A stretch of 64,000 nucleotides of DNA from Aeromonas sp. RU39B (GCF_900156095.1 NZ_FTMJ01000002.1:310001-374000); one strand, 5' to 3'; positions 9,526 through 19,594 are shown, numbered from the stretch's first letter. The notes: generated by a model not told the origin, from the sequence alone. Numbers and translations: made by a program.

Positions 9526-10398
9526 ATGAGCGTACTGATCAACAAGGATACCAAGGTGATCTGCCAGGGTTTCACCGGCGGTCAGGGCACCTTCCACTCC
9601 GAGCAGGCGCTGGCTTACGGAACCCAGCTGGTCGGCGGCGTCTCTCCGGGCAAGGGCGGCACCACTCACTTGGGTCTGCCGGTGTTCAATACCGTGCGTG
9701 ATGCGGTAGACGCCACGGGCGCGACAGCGTCGGTTATCTACGTGCCGGCTCCGTTTTGCAAAGATGCCATCCTCGAAGCCATCGATGCCGGCATCACGCT
9801 GATTGTCACCATCACCGAAGGCATTCCGACACTGGACATGCTGGATGTGAAGGTGAAGCTGCAGGAGAGCGGTGTGCGTATGATCGGCCCTAACTGTCCG
9901 GGCGTGATCACGCCGGGTGAGTGCAAGATTGGCATCATGCCGGGCCATATCCATAAGCCGGGCAAGGTGGGCATTGTGTCGCGCTCTGGCACCCTGACTT
10001 ACGAAGCGGTCAAGCAGACTACTGACGAAGGGTTTGGTCAGTCTACCTGCGTCGGTATCGGCGGCGACCCGATCCCGGGCTCCAACTTCATCGATATCCT
10101 CGAGATGTTCCAAAACGATCCGCAGACCGAAGCGATCGTGATGATCGGCGAGATCGGCGGTAACGCCGAAGAAGATGCGGCGGCCTATATCAAGGCCCAC
10201 GTGACCAAGCCGGTCGTCTCCTATATCGCAGGTGTCACCGCACCGCCCGGTAAGCGGATGGGCCATGCCGGCGCCATCATCTCCGGTGGCAAGGGGACCG
10301 CTGCCGAGAAATTTGCCGCACTGGAAGATGCAGGGGTGAAGACCGTGCGCTCCCTCGCTGACATCGGCAAGGCGCTGCGTGAAGTGACAGGTTGGTAA
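9526..10398 (+). CDS. sucD: Succinyl-CoA synthetase alpha subunit
   Basis: SucD binds CoA and carries the histidine that is phosphorylated during catalysis. The 290-residue product begins [20 protein letters not shown] with the CoA-binding Rossmann fold. [17 protein letters not shown] and [17 protein letters not shown] blocks are present, with the phospho-histidine at about residue 247. The ATG abuts the sucC TAA, and GGAGG is embedded in the sucC end, so translation is coupled. It is the last gene of the operon and is followed by a structured 3' UTR. Confidence 0.97.
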   Translation: MSVLINKDTKVICQGFTGGQGTFHSEQALAYGTQLVGGVSPGKGGTTHLGLPVFNTVRDAVDATGATASVIYVPAPFCKDAILEAIDAGITLIVTITEGIPTLDMLDVKVKLQESGVRMIGPNCPGVITPGECKIGIMPGHIHKPGKVGIVSRSGTLTYEAVKQTTDEGFGQSTCVGIGGDPIPGSNFIDILEMFQNDPQTEAIVMIGEIGGNAEEDAAAYIKAHVTKPVVSYIAGVTAPPGKRMGHAGAIISGGKGTAAEKFAALEDAGVKTVRSLADIGKALREVTGW

Positions 10399-10507
10399 CA
10401 CTTGTCACACCACCTAGGGCGGGGAGATCAAGGCGTTGTTATAAACGCAACGACGATTTATCTCCCTATCTAATTGCTAGGGCCCTGCTGGGCCCTTCTT
10501 TATTTCA
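10399..10507 (+). ncRNA. Candidate SdhX-like 3'-UTR small RNA
   Basis: The stretch between the sucD stop and the terminator is about 100 nt and is structured. GGGAGAT (10422-10428) pairs with ATCTCCC (10460-10466) around an inner GCGTT/AACGC stem (10433-10437, 10444-10448), and an intrinsic terminator with a U-rich tail ends it. In E. coli the 3' UTR of the same operon is processed into the Hfq-bound RNA SdhX. Position, size and 3' end resemble that here. No sequence identity to SdhX is claimed, and an untranslated end with no separate function is the alternative. Confidence 0.35.
10479..10505 (+). terminator. Intrinsic terminator after sucD
   Basis: AGGGCCC (10479-10485), loop TGCT and GGGCCCT (10490-10496) form a 7-bp stem followed by the U-rich tail TCTTTATTT. 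Confidence 0.85.
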
Positions 10508-10723
10508 GCTAGGTGAGAGTCTGCTTCCAGATCAAGCTGATAGGGTGGCATGAAAATCTAAAACTGTTTTTTTTGTTGTTTCAGTTGTCCGCATGTCAAC
10601 TCCAGCCATATTTCACGTTAGCCTGAGACCCTATCTGCTTAAACACTGAGCAAGGTACCTGATGAGTCACATTCCGTAGAATTAATGACTCATTGAATTG
10701 TTATATACAGGTAGCTTGCAACC

Positions 10724-13700
10724 ATGCTGCGTCTCATCACCCTGGAGCACAATGTCTCCATCACTAAATTGTCCGGAAAAGCCTTTATTGTCAGTGATGA
10801 CGGAGAGAAAAGATTACTCAGGGTGGGAGAGGTTTTGCACAAGGGCGCACATATCGCCATCAACCAAGGCGCCATTTTTGAAACTGAAATTCTGGCACCT
10901 CATCACACTATTACTGCTGAACACACCCTGTTAGCGTCAGGAGCAGACGCAAGCCGTTACTTAGAAAACCATCCAAAATATGGTCAGACTGAGAATAATT
11001 CGCAGCATGCTGCGACGGAAACTGGCCAATCTAAGGAGATTGCGGAGCTTCAGCATCTGGTTCTTGAGGGATTAGACCCAACCAAAATCCTGATGACGGC
11101 ATCAGGTGGCCAAGACAGTCAACATTCCAGTAGCCGTGGAGAAAGCAACAGCGGCGCTGTTTTGGTTGAGATGCACCTTGATCAGACTATTGCTGAAGCC
11201 GGGTTTGATACAACTCATCACGTGCAGCAAGCAATTACAGAGCGAGTACATCAAGGCGACACTATGCCGATGGTGGATGCAACCTTGACGCTCAGTGCTG
11301 AGAGCAGTGTCGCCGAGGGTGGAGTTATTCACTTTATCGCAACCGTTGATAACCCCGTGTGGGGCAGCGATCTGCAGGTGCTACTCAGCAATGGCCTCAC
11401 CCTAGTCATACCTGTTGGCCAAACCACCGGTACTATCACCAGCGCAGCCCCCACGGATGATGTCTATCTCGATGCAAGCCACCAGTTGACTACCATCACT
11501 GGCACTCAGGGCGGGGCGTTCGCCCGTCTGGGTTTGCCTTCGCACGGTATTGAAACCGAGATCCCCGATACGATAGATCCCACTCACGTGTCACTGAGTG
11601 CCACACCGAGCGTGAACGAAGGGGACCGTATTACCTATAGCGCGACGCTGGACCATGCCGCGCAAGGTCCGGTGACGGTGACGCTCGACAACGGGCAGAC
11701 CATCACCATTGCCGATGGACAGCAAACCGGCAGTGTCAGTGTGACGGCGGGGAATGATGTGTATGTGGGCCAGCCGTCGGTGTCGGCACATATCACCACC
11801 GCGACGGGCGGCAACTTCGAGCACCTGGTGGTGAACAGTGCCCCGGCGGAGACACGGATTGATGACAGTATCGACACCACCACGGTGTCACTGAGTGCCA
11901 CGCCGAGCGTGAACGAAGGGGACCGTATTACCTATACCGCGACGCTGAACCATGCAGCGCAAGGCCCGGTGACGGTGACGCTCGACAACGGGCAGACCAT
12001 CACCATTGCCGATGGACTGCAAACCGGCAGTGTCAGTGTGACGGCGGGGAATGATGTGTATGTGGGCCAGCCGTCGGTGTCGGCACACATCACCAGCGCG
12101 ACAGGCGGCAACTTCGAGCACCTGGTGGTAAACAGTGCCCCGGCGGAGACCCGGATTGGCGATCGTATCGACACCACCCAACTGACGTTGAAGGCGACAC
12201 TGGCCGTGGCCGAAGGAGGCAGTGTGACCTACACCGCCAGCCTGACCGAGGTTGCTCGTACCGATATGCAGGTAACGCTGTCAAATGGTCATAGCCTAAC
12301 GATTGCGGCGGGTAGCAGCAGTGGCAGCGTCAGCGTGCCAGTGCCGGATGATGTTTATCACAATCCGCATTTGCTATCAGTGACACTCACCGATGCCCAA
12401 GGTGGAGACTTCGAGGCACTGCACCTGGATCGTACACCCGCGGTGAGCCAGGTCGTGGAGACCCTGGATCCGACCCGGGTGAGTTTGAACACCATGACGC
12501 CCTCGGTGGCGGAAGGCCATGAAGCCATCATCACAGCCAGCTTGACCCATGAAGCGCACAGCCCGGTCTCGGTGCTGCTGAGTAATGGTATGACGCTGAC
12601 GATCCCGACGGGCGCGAGCTCAGTGAACATGCCGCTGTTGGCGGGTGGTGAAGATGTCTACCTGGATGCAGGGACACTGAGTCTGACCATTGCCCAGGCC
12701 AGCGGAGGTAATTTTGAGCACCTGGTGGTCGATCCGCAGCCGGTTACGGTGCAGGTCAGCGACACCATCGACACGACCACCGTGTCACTGAGTGCCACAC
12801 CGAGCGTGAACGAAGGGGACCGTATTACCTATAGCGCGACGCTGGACCATGCCGCGCAAGGTCCGGTGACGGTGACGCTCGACAACGGGCAGACCATCAC
12901 CATTGCCGATGGACAGCAAACCGGCAGTGTCAGTGTGACGGCGGGGAATGATGTGTATGTGGGCCAGCCGTCGGTGTCGGCACACATCACCAGCGCGACA
13001 GGCGGCAACTTCGAGCACCTGGTGGTAAACAGTGCCCCGGCGGAGACCCGGATTGGCGATCGTATCGACACCACCCAACTGACGTTGAAGGCGGCACTGG
13101 CCGTGGCCGAGGGAGGCAGTGTGACCTACACCGCCAGCTTAACTCATGTGGCTCGTACCGACGTGCAGGTGACACTGTCTAACGGTCATAGTCTAACGAT
13201 TGCGGCGGGCAGCAGCAGTGGCAGTGTCAGCGTGCCGGTGCCGGATGACGTCTATCACAATCCCCATCTGCTGTCGGTGGCAGTGACCGATGCCCGGGGA
13301 GGTGACTTTGAAGAACTGCAGGTGAGTTCTGCGCCGGCGGTGAGTCAGGTGGTAGAGACTATTGACCCCACCCGGGTGAGTCTGAGTACCACGACGCCCA
13401 CGGTGGCGGAAGGCCATGAAGCCATCATCACAGCCAGTTTGACCCATGAAGCGCACAGTCCGGTCTCGGTACTGCTGAGTAATGGTATGACGCTGATCAT
13501 TCCGGCCGGCTCGAGTTCGGTGAACATCCCACTGTTGGCGGGGGGTGAAGACGTCTACCTGGATGCAGGGACACTGAGTCTGACCATTGCCCAGGCCAGC
13601 GGAGGTAATTTTGAGCACCTGGTGGTCGATCCGCAGCCGGTTACTGTACAGGTTAGCGATACCATCGATACCACCACGGTGTCACTGAGTGCCACGCCGA

Positions 13701-16700
13701 GCGTGAACGAAGGGGACAGTATCACCTATAGCGCGACGCTGGACCATGCCGCGCAAGGTCCGGTGACGGTGACGCTCGACAACGGGCAGACCATCACCAT
13801 TGCCGATGGACAGCAAACCGGCAGTGTCAGTGTGACGGCGGGGAATGATGTGTATGTGGGCCAGCCGTCGGTGTCGGCACACATCACCACCGCGACAGGG
13901 GGCAACTTCGAGCACCTGGTGGTGAACAGTGCCCCGGCGGAGACCCGGATTGGCGATAAGGTTGACATCACCACCGCCACCCTGACGGCAGACAAGGGCG
14001 CGCTGACGGAGGCGGGGGGGACGATTGTTTACACCGCGATGCTGGGCAACCCCGGTCGGGGCGAGACCACGGTACACACGGTGTTGGGCGATATCACCAT
14101 CGCGAGCGGGCAGACCAGCGGGACGCTGACTCACGTTGTGGCAGCCGGTGAGGATGTGTATGTCGATCCGGGTGTGGTCAGCAATGCCATCACCCGCGTG
14201 ACCGGTGGCGACTTTGAGCAGGTCAAGGCGGACACCACGCCAGTGACCACGGCCATCACCGATACCACCGACCCTACGACCGTCGCCCTGACGGCAGACA
14301 AGAGCACACTGACGGAGGCGGGGGGGGCGATCGTCTATACCGCGACCCTGAGCCACGAGAGCCATGGTGTGACCATGGTTCATACCCAGCTGGGCGATAT
14401 CACTATTGCTGATGGAGATCGCAGCGGCACGCTGACTCATACCGTACCGACCGGTGAGGATGTCTACCTTGATCCGAGTTCGGTCAGCAATGCGATAACC
14501 GGTGCAGAGGGCGGCCATTTTGAGCAGCTGGTGCCTGATACCACACCGGTGACCACAACGATTACCGATACCATCGATACCACCACGATTAGACTGACCG
14601 CCCCGAGCTCGGTGGTAGAAGGCCGTACCATCACCTATACCGCACAGGTTGATCATCCGGTAACGGGTAGTGATCTGGTACTGACGCTCAGTAATGGTCA
14701 ACAGCTCACCATCCCGGTGGGGGCGAGCACTGGATCTCTGGATGTGGCAACGCGACCGGCAGATGTACTGGCACAGGGTGATCGCGAGGTCGAGCTATCT
14801 ATCTCTGGTACTCAGGGGGGGAACTATGAGCGGCTGGATAGCAGTGCTCATGTGTCGACCACGGTGACGGATAGCGCGTTACCGGTCCAAGTGACGCTCA
14901 CTGGCTCTGCGGGGGTGAAGGAAGGCGGTGTAGTGACCTGGATAGCGCAGGTGGACCATGCGCCAGCGACGCCGTTGCTCCTCACACTGGATAATGGCTC
15001 GGAGATCACGATCAAAGCCGGAGAGTTGACCGGTAGTGTCGAGGTCAAGGTGCATCCGGATACGGTCTATGTGGATGCTGGCACCGTAAACGCCGCCATT
15101 ACTGCATACACCGGAGGGGGTTACTCCCATCTCGAGTTGCCGAGTGGCTCCAGCACGGTGAGCGTCGGCGACACCATCGACACGACCACAGTGTCACTGA
15201 GTGCCACACCGAGCGTGAACGAAGGGGACAGTATTACCTATACCGCGACGCTGGACCATGCAGCGCAAGGCCCGGTGACGGTGACACTCGACAACGGCCA
15301 GACCATCACCATTGCCGATGGACAGCAAACCGGCAGTGTCAGTGTGACGGCGGGGAATGATGTGTATGTGGGCCAGCCGTCGGTGTCGGCACACATTACC
15401 GCTGCGACGGGCGGTAATTTCGAGCACCTGGTGGTGAACAGTACCCCGGCGGAGACCCGGATTGGCGATAAGGTTGACATCACCACCGCCACCCTGACGG
15501 CAGACAAGAGCACGTTGACGGAGGCGGGTGGGTCGATTGTTTACACCGCGACGCTGGGCCATCCCGGCCGGGGCGAGACCACGGTACACACGGTATTGGG
15601 CGATATCACCATCGCGAGCGGGCAGACCAGCGGTACGCTGACTCACGTGGTCGCTGACGGCGAGGATGTGTATGTCGATCCGGGTGTGGTCAGCAATGCC
15701 ATCACCCGCGTGACCGGTGGTGACTTTGAGCAGGTCAAGGCAGACTCCACGCCGGTAAACACGACCATCACCGATACCATCGATACCACCAGCGTGACCC
15801 TGACAGGGACCTCTGGGGTGAAAGAAGGGGGCGATATTACCTGGACTGTAACACTCGGTGCGCCAGCACACGGGGAGGTGACGGTCCAGCTCGACAATGG
15901 CAAGACGGTGGTGATTGCTGACGGACAAACATCCGGTCAGGTTATTACCATGGCACCGGATGATCTCTTATCTGGCGGCTCTCATGTGACTGCCAGTGTG
16001 GTCTCTGCCATGGGAGGCAGCTTTGAGAAGCTGGCTATCGGGGCCACGGCTACTGTATCGGTGGTAGATAATGCTTCTCCAGTCTATGCCCGGTTAGTCA
16101 ATGTCTCCGGTACAGTGACAGAAGGTGACACCCTGCAACACCGTGTCGAGTTGATCGATAGCAATGGTCATCTCGTGCAGGTGCCAACGGGAGGAGCCGT
16201 CACTGTTGCTTTGACTTATGGCCCACAAACCACGTCACCAAGCGATTTTAGTGCGGCATTGATGACGACAGTGACCATACCTGCCGGCCAGAGCAGTGCA
16301 GTGATAGAAAACCAGAGTGTGGTGGACTCGCTGTACGAAGGGCGCGAAGGTTATACGCTGACCATTAGCGGGGTAACGGACACTGCTCATAGCTTTGAGT
16401 CGTTGGGGGTTGCTAGCGGTACTGGTGCTGCCGTGGATGGTGTGATTACTGATGCGGATTCAGCTCCGGTATTGTCGGTTTCGAGTGCTCAGGTGATCGA
16501 AGGTGGTGATCTTATGTTCACCGTTAGCCGCAACGGGGATGCCCAAGCAGCGCAAAGCGTGAAGTTTGCGACATTGGATGGTTCCGCCAATAGTTCGGAT
16601 TACACCGCAGCCAGCGGGTCGCTCACCTTTAATCCGGGTGAAATGAGCAAGACTGTGACGGTGCACACCACAGCAGATACCCTGTTTGAGGGCAATGAGA

Positions 16701-19513
16701 ACCTGTATCTCACGCTGTCCCAACCCAACTTTGGGTCTGTGGCGCAGGGTAAGGCGATGGGCACCATTATCGATGATGATAGTGCTCCCAGAGTGGCGTC
16801 TATCTCGTCGCCGTCTGTAACAGAGGGTCAGTCGCTGGTCTTTGATGTGACGCTGACCAATGCGGCTTCCTCGCTGCAGAGGCTGGCCTTTTCTCTTGGC
16901 GGTGGTAGTGCGGGTATTGAAGATTACGGTAAGCCGGTGTTTTCCAACGGGGTGGTCTTGGACCACGGTCATCTGGAGGTACCTGCTGGTATGACCCATT
17001 TCTCCGTGACTTTGCCCACCACCGATGATCTGTTGACCGAGCCTACCGAAACTGTGGTGCTGACTATTGGTGGTGTGACGGGAGCTGGCTCTATTCTCGA
17101 CAACGACGCAGCACCCACTTATACACTGCCGAGCTCACTCGCAGCGGATGAAGATACCCCAAAGGCAGTCCGTGGGATCCAGGTGGCAGACCGCGACAGC
17201 ACCCATCTGTCAACCACACTCAGTGTTTTGCATGGCACACTCCTGGTAACGGCCGGGCATGCCACTGTGCATGGTAACCATGGGCAGAGTCTGACGATAA
17301 GTGGCACGGCTGCAGATATTAATGCAGCACTGGCGACCCTGATCTACACCGGCAAACCCGATTACCACGGCGCGGACACGCTGCAAGTCGAGACCAGTGA
17401 TGGCGACCACTACGCCACTGGCTCGATACCGATCACGGTTGCATCGGTGGCCGATATAGTGGCGGACTCTTTACATGTTGATGAAGATGCATCGCTTAGT
17501 TTTAATCCATTAACTGGCCTGGGCGGCGCATCGGCAGATAACTTTGAAGATAGCGCTCGCCAAGTGACCGGTCATACCAATCCTTCCCACGGCACGCTGA
17601 CAATTGGCAAGGATGGCGAGGCGCATTACACGCCGGTAACCAATTACTATGGCACAGACAGTTTTACCTACACTGTCAGTGCCGGTGGCAGCACTGAAAC
17701 CGCAACCGTCACCATTGATGTGAAACCCATCAATGATGCACCTACTTCACCCGAAATCGTGCAGGTTTCAGGTAACGAAGATACGACACTACTTCTAACT
17801 TGGGACAATTTCAAAATCAGTGATGTAGACGGTGGCAAGTCGCCAGGCATCAAGATAGGCAGCCTGCCTGCTGACGGTAAGCTGGAGTTTACTGTCGATG
17901 GCCAGCATTGGAAGGCTGTTACCGTTGGGCAGGTGATCACCAAGGATATGATGGATGCTGGTCATTTCCACTTTTTGCCAGACGCTAATGAGGCGGGGGA
18001 TGATGGTTATCACCAGTCTGGGGTGGGTAATATGAAAGACGATTATGCTCAGTTTAATTTCACACCCGTCGACGGTGAGCCGATCAATGGCGAGGGCAAG
18101 CTTGCCCATATGCATATCGACATTAGGCCCGAAGTTGATGCTCCACGATTAGCTGTGCACGTGAGTGGGGTGACTCATGAACATGGCCGTACCATTATCG
18201 AGATGCATCAGAGTCATGGACTCCAGGGCATCACCATTGCGGATGGCCAGGTTGATTTTGGCCAGAATGCTAAAGTCTGGCATTTGTCAGACATTCAAGG
18301 CCAAGGCGGTAATGTTCACGGCACGTCCGACAAATCGGATGTTTTCGTGCTAACCGATGCCAGTGGTGCTATTCGTCCCGAGATGGCTGGAGCCGTGCAT
18401 AGTTTGGATGGCGCTGGTGATAAGATCGATAGCCCTCAGGATTATATCTATCTGGCCGGCCCCCAGAGTCGATATGACATTAGCTACAGTGCCAATCATG
18501 TCAACACGGCTGGTGGTGGTATGGATAATCTATTTATCACCGACACAAGGACCCACCAGACCGTCAGTGTTGGCAACAATATCGAGAACATTATCTTCGG
18601 TGATACCCAAGGGCTGATTGGCGGACACGGGCTGATCAGTGCCTCTGGCGCCACCGCATCTACGCGGGTAGAGCCGGGCGTTGATCACTATACCCTGCAG
18701 CTTACTGCCGCATTGGTTGACACCGATGGCAGTGAACAGATTTCGGATATTACCTTTAACGGTTTACCGGATGGCAGCACGCTCAATCTGGGGCATCATG
18801 GAACGGTTGCAGGAAGCTGGGTCATTACTCATCAGGAGCTTGCGCAAGGCCATCTTGAGTTGACTGTGAAAGAGGGTCAGTCGATTGATGGTATCAACGT
18901 AGCTGTTACATCCACCGAGGTTGACGGTGAGCATGCGACATCGACATTAGCGCTTGCCAGAGGCGCTCATGTGTCGGTTAGTCACGATGCTGTCCATGAG
19001 GTGCCGGTGGAGAGTGTGGTGCTGCAAGCTGCCCATCATGTTGATGCAGCTCCGGCGCCTGATCATCCGCTGCAGCTTGGCGATCTGATCTCAGGGCAAC
19101 ACGAGCAGGGGCTGTTTGCCGAGTACTCTGGTCAGAGTCACGAACAGGTGCCTCCTGCTGTAAACCCAGTGGATGCCAAGTGGCATATCATGGAACCAAC
19201 CCCTAATGAGGTGGGCATTTTAGCTAATGCCCATGATGTGGGACATCAGTTGGATGTGTCGACTCATCCAACCAGTCACGCTGGTGCTGATAAAGGGTTG
19301 GTACTGGGCGTGCATGATCTGCTTGATGATCACCATCAAGGAAGTGTGTCTTCGTTATTGGGAGGCGATCATCATGAACCAGTGGCCAGTGCCAAGCCTC
19401 TCACAAGTTCCGCGCCGCTAGCGCATGGGATGGATTTACCAGGTGCCGCAGATCTGCTCAATCAGGTCGTCCATGAGCTGGTAAATCATCATCTGACGGT
19501 GAGCCATCCCTAG
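10724..19513 (+). CDS. Giant LapA-like adhesin with retention module and Ig-like repeats
   Basis: This 2929-residue product is a LapA-type surface adhesin. Residues about 1-60 (VSITKLSGKAFIVSDDGEKR ... RVGEVLHKGA) resemble the retention module that plugs the outer membrane pore. GLDPTKILMTASGG (residues 116-129) aligns with the LapG cleavage segment, but with TASG instead of TAAG. About 16 Ig-like repeats of 95-100 residues follow (about residues 186-1785). Next are Calx-beta-like domains (about 1787-2128, with VIEGGDLMFTVSRNGDA and IIDDD), cadherin-like domains (about 2130-2450) and a C-terminal part with IENIIFGD. No RTX nonapeptides were seen. The last 160 residues are His-rich and include LQLGDLISGQ, which weakly resembles a type I secretion target domain. 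The start has only a weak ribosome site (AGGT). No LapBCE, LapD or LapG gene is nearby. Confidence 0.85.
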   Translation: MLRLITLEHNVSITKLSGKAFIVSDDGEKRLLRVGEVLHKGAHIAINQGAIFETEILAPHHTITAEHTLLASGADASRYLENHPKYGQTENNSQHAATETGQSKEIAELQHLVLEGLDPTKILMTASGGQDSQHSSSRGESNSGAVLVEMHLDQTIAEAGFDTTHHVQQAITERVHQGDTMPMVDATLTLSAESSVAEGGVIHFIATVDNPVWGSDLQVLLSNGLTLVIPVGQTTGTITSAAPTDDVYLDASHQLTTITGTQGGAFARLGLPSHGIETEIPDTIDPTHVSLSATPSVNEGDRITYSATLDHAAQGPVTVTLDNGQTITIADGQQTGSVSVTAGNDVYVGQPSVSAHITTATGGNFEHLVVNSAPAETRIDDSIDTTTVSLSATPSVNEGDRITYTATLNHAAQGPVTVTLDNGQTITIADGLQTGSVSVTAGNDVYVGQPSVSAHITSATGGNFEHLVVNSAPAETRIGDRIDTTQLTLKATLAVAEGGSVTYTASLTEVARTDMQVTLSNGHSLTIAAGSSSGSVSVPVPDDVYHNPHLLSVTLTDAQGGDFEALHLDRTPAVSQVVETLDPTRVSLNTMTPSVAEGHEAIITASLTHEAHSPVSVLLSNGMTLTIPTGASSVNMPLLAGGEDVYLDAGTLSLTIAQASGGNFEHLVVDPQPVTVQVSDTIDTTTVSLSATPSVNEGDRITYSATLDHAAQGPVTVTLDNGQTITIADGQQTGSVSVTAGNDVYVGQPSVSAHITSATGGNFEHLVVNSAPAETRIGDRIDTTQLTLKAALAVAEGGSVTYTASLTHVARTDVQVTLSNGHSLTIAAGSSSGSVSVPVPDDVYHNPHLLSVAVTDARGGDFEELQVSSAPAVSQVVETIDPTRVSLSTTTPTVAEGHEAIITASLTHEAHSPVSVLLSNGMTLIIPAGSSSVNIPLLAGGEDVYLDAGTLSLTIAQASGGNFEHLVVDPQPVTVQVSDTIDTTTVSLSATPSVNEGDSITYSATLDHAAQGPVTVTLDNGQTITIADGQQTGSVSVTAGNDVYVGQPSVSAHITTATGGNFEHLVVNSAPAETRIGDKVDITTATLTADKGALTEAGGTIVYTAMLGNPGRGETTVHTVLGDITIASGQTSGTLTHVVAAGEDVYVDPGVVSNAITRVTGGDFEQVKADTTPVTTAITDTTDPTTVALTADKSTLTEAGGAIVYTATLSHESHGVTMVHTQLGDITIADGDRSGTLTHTVPTGEDVYLDPSSVSNAITGAEGGHFEQLVPDTTPVTTTITDTIDTTTIRLTAPSSVVEGRTITYTAQVDHPVTGSDLVLTLSNGQQLTIPVGASTGSLDVATRPADVLAQGDREVELSISGTQGGNYERLDSSAHVSTTVTDSALPVQVTLTGSAGVKEGGVVTWIAQVDHAPATPLLLTLDNGSEITIKAGELTGSVEVKVHPDTVYVDAGTVNAAITAYTGGGYSHLELPSGSSTVSVGDTIDTTTVSLSATPSVNEGDSITYTATLDHAAQGPVTVTLDNGQTITIADGQQTGSVSVTAGNDVYVGQPSVSAHITAATGGNFEHLVVNSTPAETRIGDKVDITTATLTADKSTLTEAGGSIVYTATLGHPGRGETTVHTVLGDITIASGQTSGTLTHVVADGEDVYVDPGVVSNAITRVTGGDFEQVKADSTPVNTTITDTIDTTSVTLTGTSGVKEGGDITWTVTLGAPAHGEVTVQLDNGKTVVIADGQTSGQVITMAPDDLLSGGSHVTASVVSAMGGSFEKLAIGATATVSVVDNASPVYARLVNVSGTVTEGDTLQHRVELIDSNGHLVQVPTGGAVTVALTYGPQTTSPSDFSAALMTTVTIPAGQSSAVIENQSVVDSLYEGREGYTLTISGVTDTAHSFESLGVASGTGAAVDGVITDADSAPVLSVSSAQVIEGGDLMFTVSRNGDAQAAQSVKFATLDGSANSSDYTAASGSLTFNPGEMSKTVTVHTTADTLFEGNENLYLTLSQPNFGSVAQGKAMGTIIDDDSAPRVASISSPSVTEGQSLVFDVTLTNAASSLQRLAFSLGGGSAGIEDYGKPVFSNGVVLDHGHLEVPAGMTHFSVTLPTTDDLLTEPTETVVLTIGGVTGAGSILDNDAAPTYTLPSSLAADEDTPKAVRGIQVADRDSTHLSTTLSVLHGTLLVTAGHATVHGNHGQSLTISGTAADINAALATLIYTGKPDYHGADTLQVETSDGDHYATGSIPITVASVADIVADSLHVDEDASLSFNPLTGLGGASADNFEDSARQVTGHTNPSHGTLTIGKDGEAHYTPVTNYYGTDSFTYTVSAGGSTETATVTIDVKPINDAPTSPEIVQVSGNEDTTLLLTWDNFKISDVDGGKSPGIKIGSLPADGKLEFTVDGQHWKAVTVGQVITKDMMDAGHFHFLPDANEAGDDGYHQSGVGNMKDDYAQFNFTPVDGEPINGEGKLAHMHIDIRPEVDAPRLAVHVSGVTHEHGRTIIEMHQSHGLQGITIADGQVDFGQNAKVWHLSDIQGQGGNVHGTSDKSDVFVLTDASGAIRPEMAGAVHSLDGAGDKIDSPQDYIYLAGPQSRYDISYSANHVNTAGGGMDNLFITDTRTHQTVSVGNNIENIIFGDTQGLIGGHGLISASGATASTRVEPGVDHYTLQLTAALVDTDGSEQISDITFNGLPDGSTLNLGHHGTVAGSWVITHQELAQGHLELTVKEGQSIDGINVAVTSTEVDGEHATSTLALARGAHVSVSHDAVHEVPVESVVLQAAHHVDAAPAPDHPLQLGDLISGQHEQGLFAEYSGQSHEQVPPAVNPVDAKWHIMEPTPNEVGILANAHDVGHQLDVSTHPTSHAGADKGLVLGVHDLLDDHHQGSVSSLLGGDHHEPVASAKPLTSSAPLAHGMDLPGAADLLNQVVHELVNHHLTVSHP
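11885..13678 (+). repeat. Tandem duplication of an 897-bp three-domain unit in the adhesin
   Basis: The unit 11885-12781 encodes three Ig-like domains starting TTVSLSATPSV, TQLTLKATLAV and TRVSLNTMTPSV. It is repeated directly at 12782-13678 with matching order and near-identical DNA over long stretches. The period is exactly 897 bp (299 codons). The next copy of the first domain begins at 13679, and further copies begin at 11588 and 15191. The pattern implies recent in-frame duplication of a whole three-domain block. Confidence 0.85.
13679..15780 (+). repeat. Second-order dispersed repeat within the adhesin (domains 9-10 and 14-15)
   Basis: The pair TTVSLSATPSV followed by ITTATLTADK occurs at 13679-14270 and again at 15191-15780, offset by 1512 bp with long near-identical DNA. 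Three different domains separate the two copies. The offset is a whole number of codons, so the copies remain in frame. Confidence 0.7.
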
Positions 19514-19558
19514 GTATATAAGGCCGAGGCGCAATCCTCAGATGTTGTGAGCCGAATG

Positions 19559-19594
19559 GCAAAAGGCGGGAGCACTCCCGCCTTTTGCTTTTTT
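19559..19594 (+). terminator. Strong intrinsic terminator after the adhesin
   Basis: GCAAAAGGCGGGAG (19559-19572) pairs with CTCCCGCCTTTTGC (19575-19588), a perfect 14-bp stem followed by six T. It lies between the converging adhesin and efflux genes. The minus strand lacks a long U-run after the stem, but the A/T-rich stem base may make it partly bidirectional. Confidence 0.9.

Larger units (their letters stand above)
10399..10723. other. sucD-adhesin intergenic region
   Basis: This 325-bp gap holds the structured sucD 3' UTR and terminator (to about 10507), then an AT-richer stretch that must contain the adhesin promoter. No convincing -35/-10 pair was found by eye. A dyad ATGAGTCA (10662-10669) / TGACTCAT (10685-10692) with a 15-bp spacer lies 32-62 bp before the adhesin ATG and could be an operator or a leader hairpin. 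Confidence 0.5.

Noticed and set aside
11588-15780. Regular DNA repeats that could suggest a CRISPR array or minisatellite
   Set aside because: Repeats are about 265-300 bp, in frame and encode Ig-like domains; there is no short repeat-spacer pattern.
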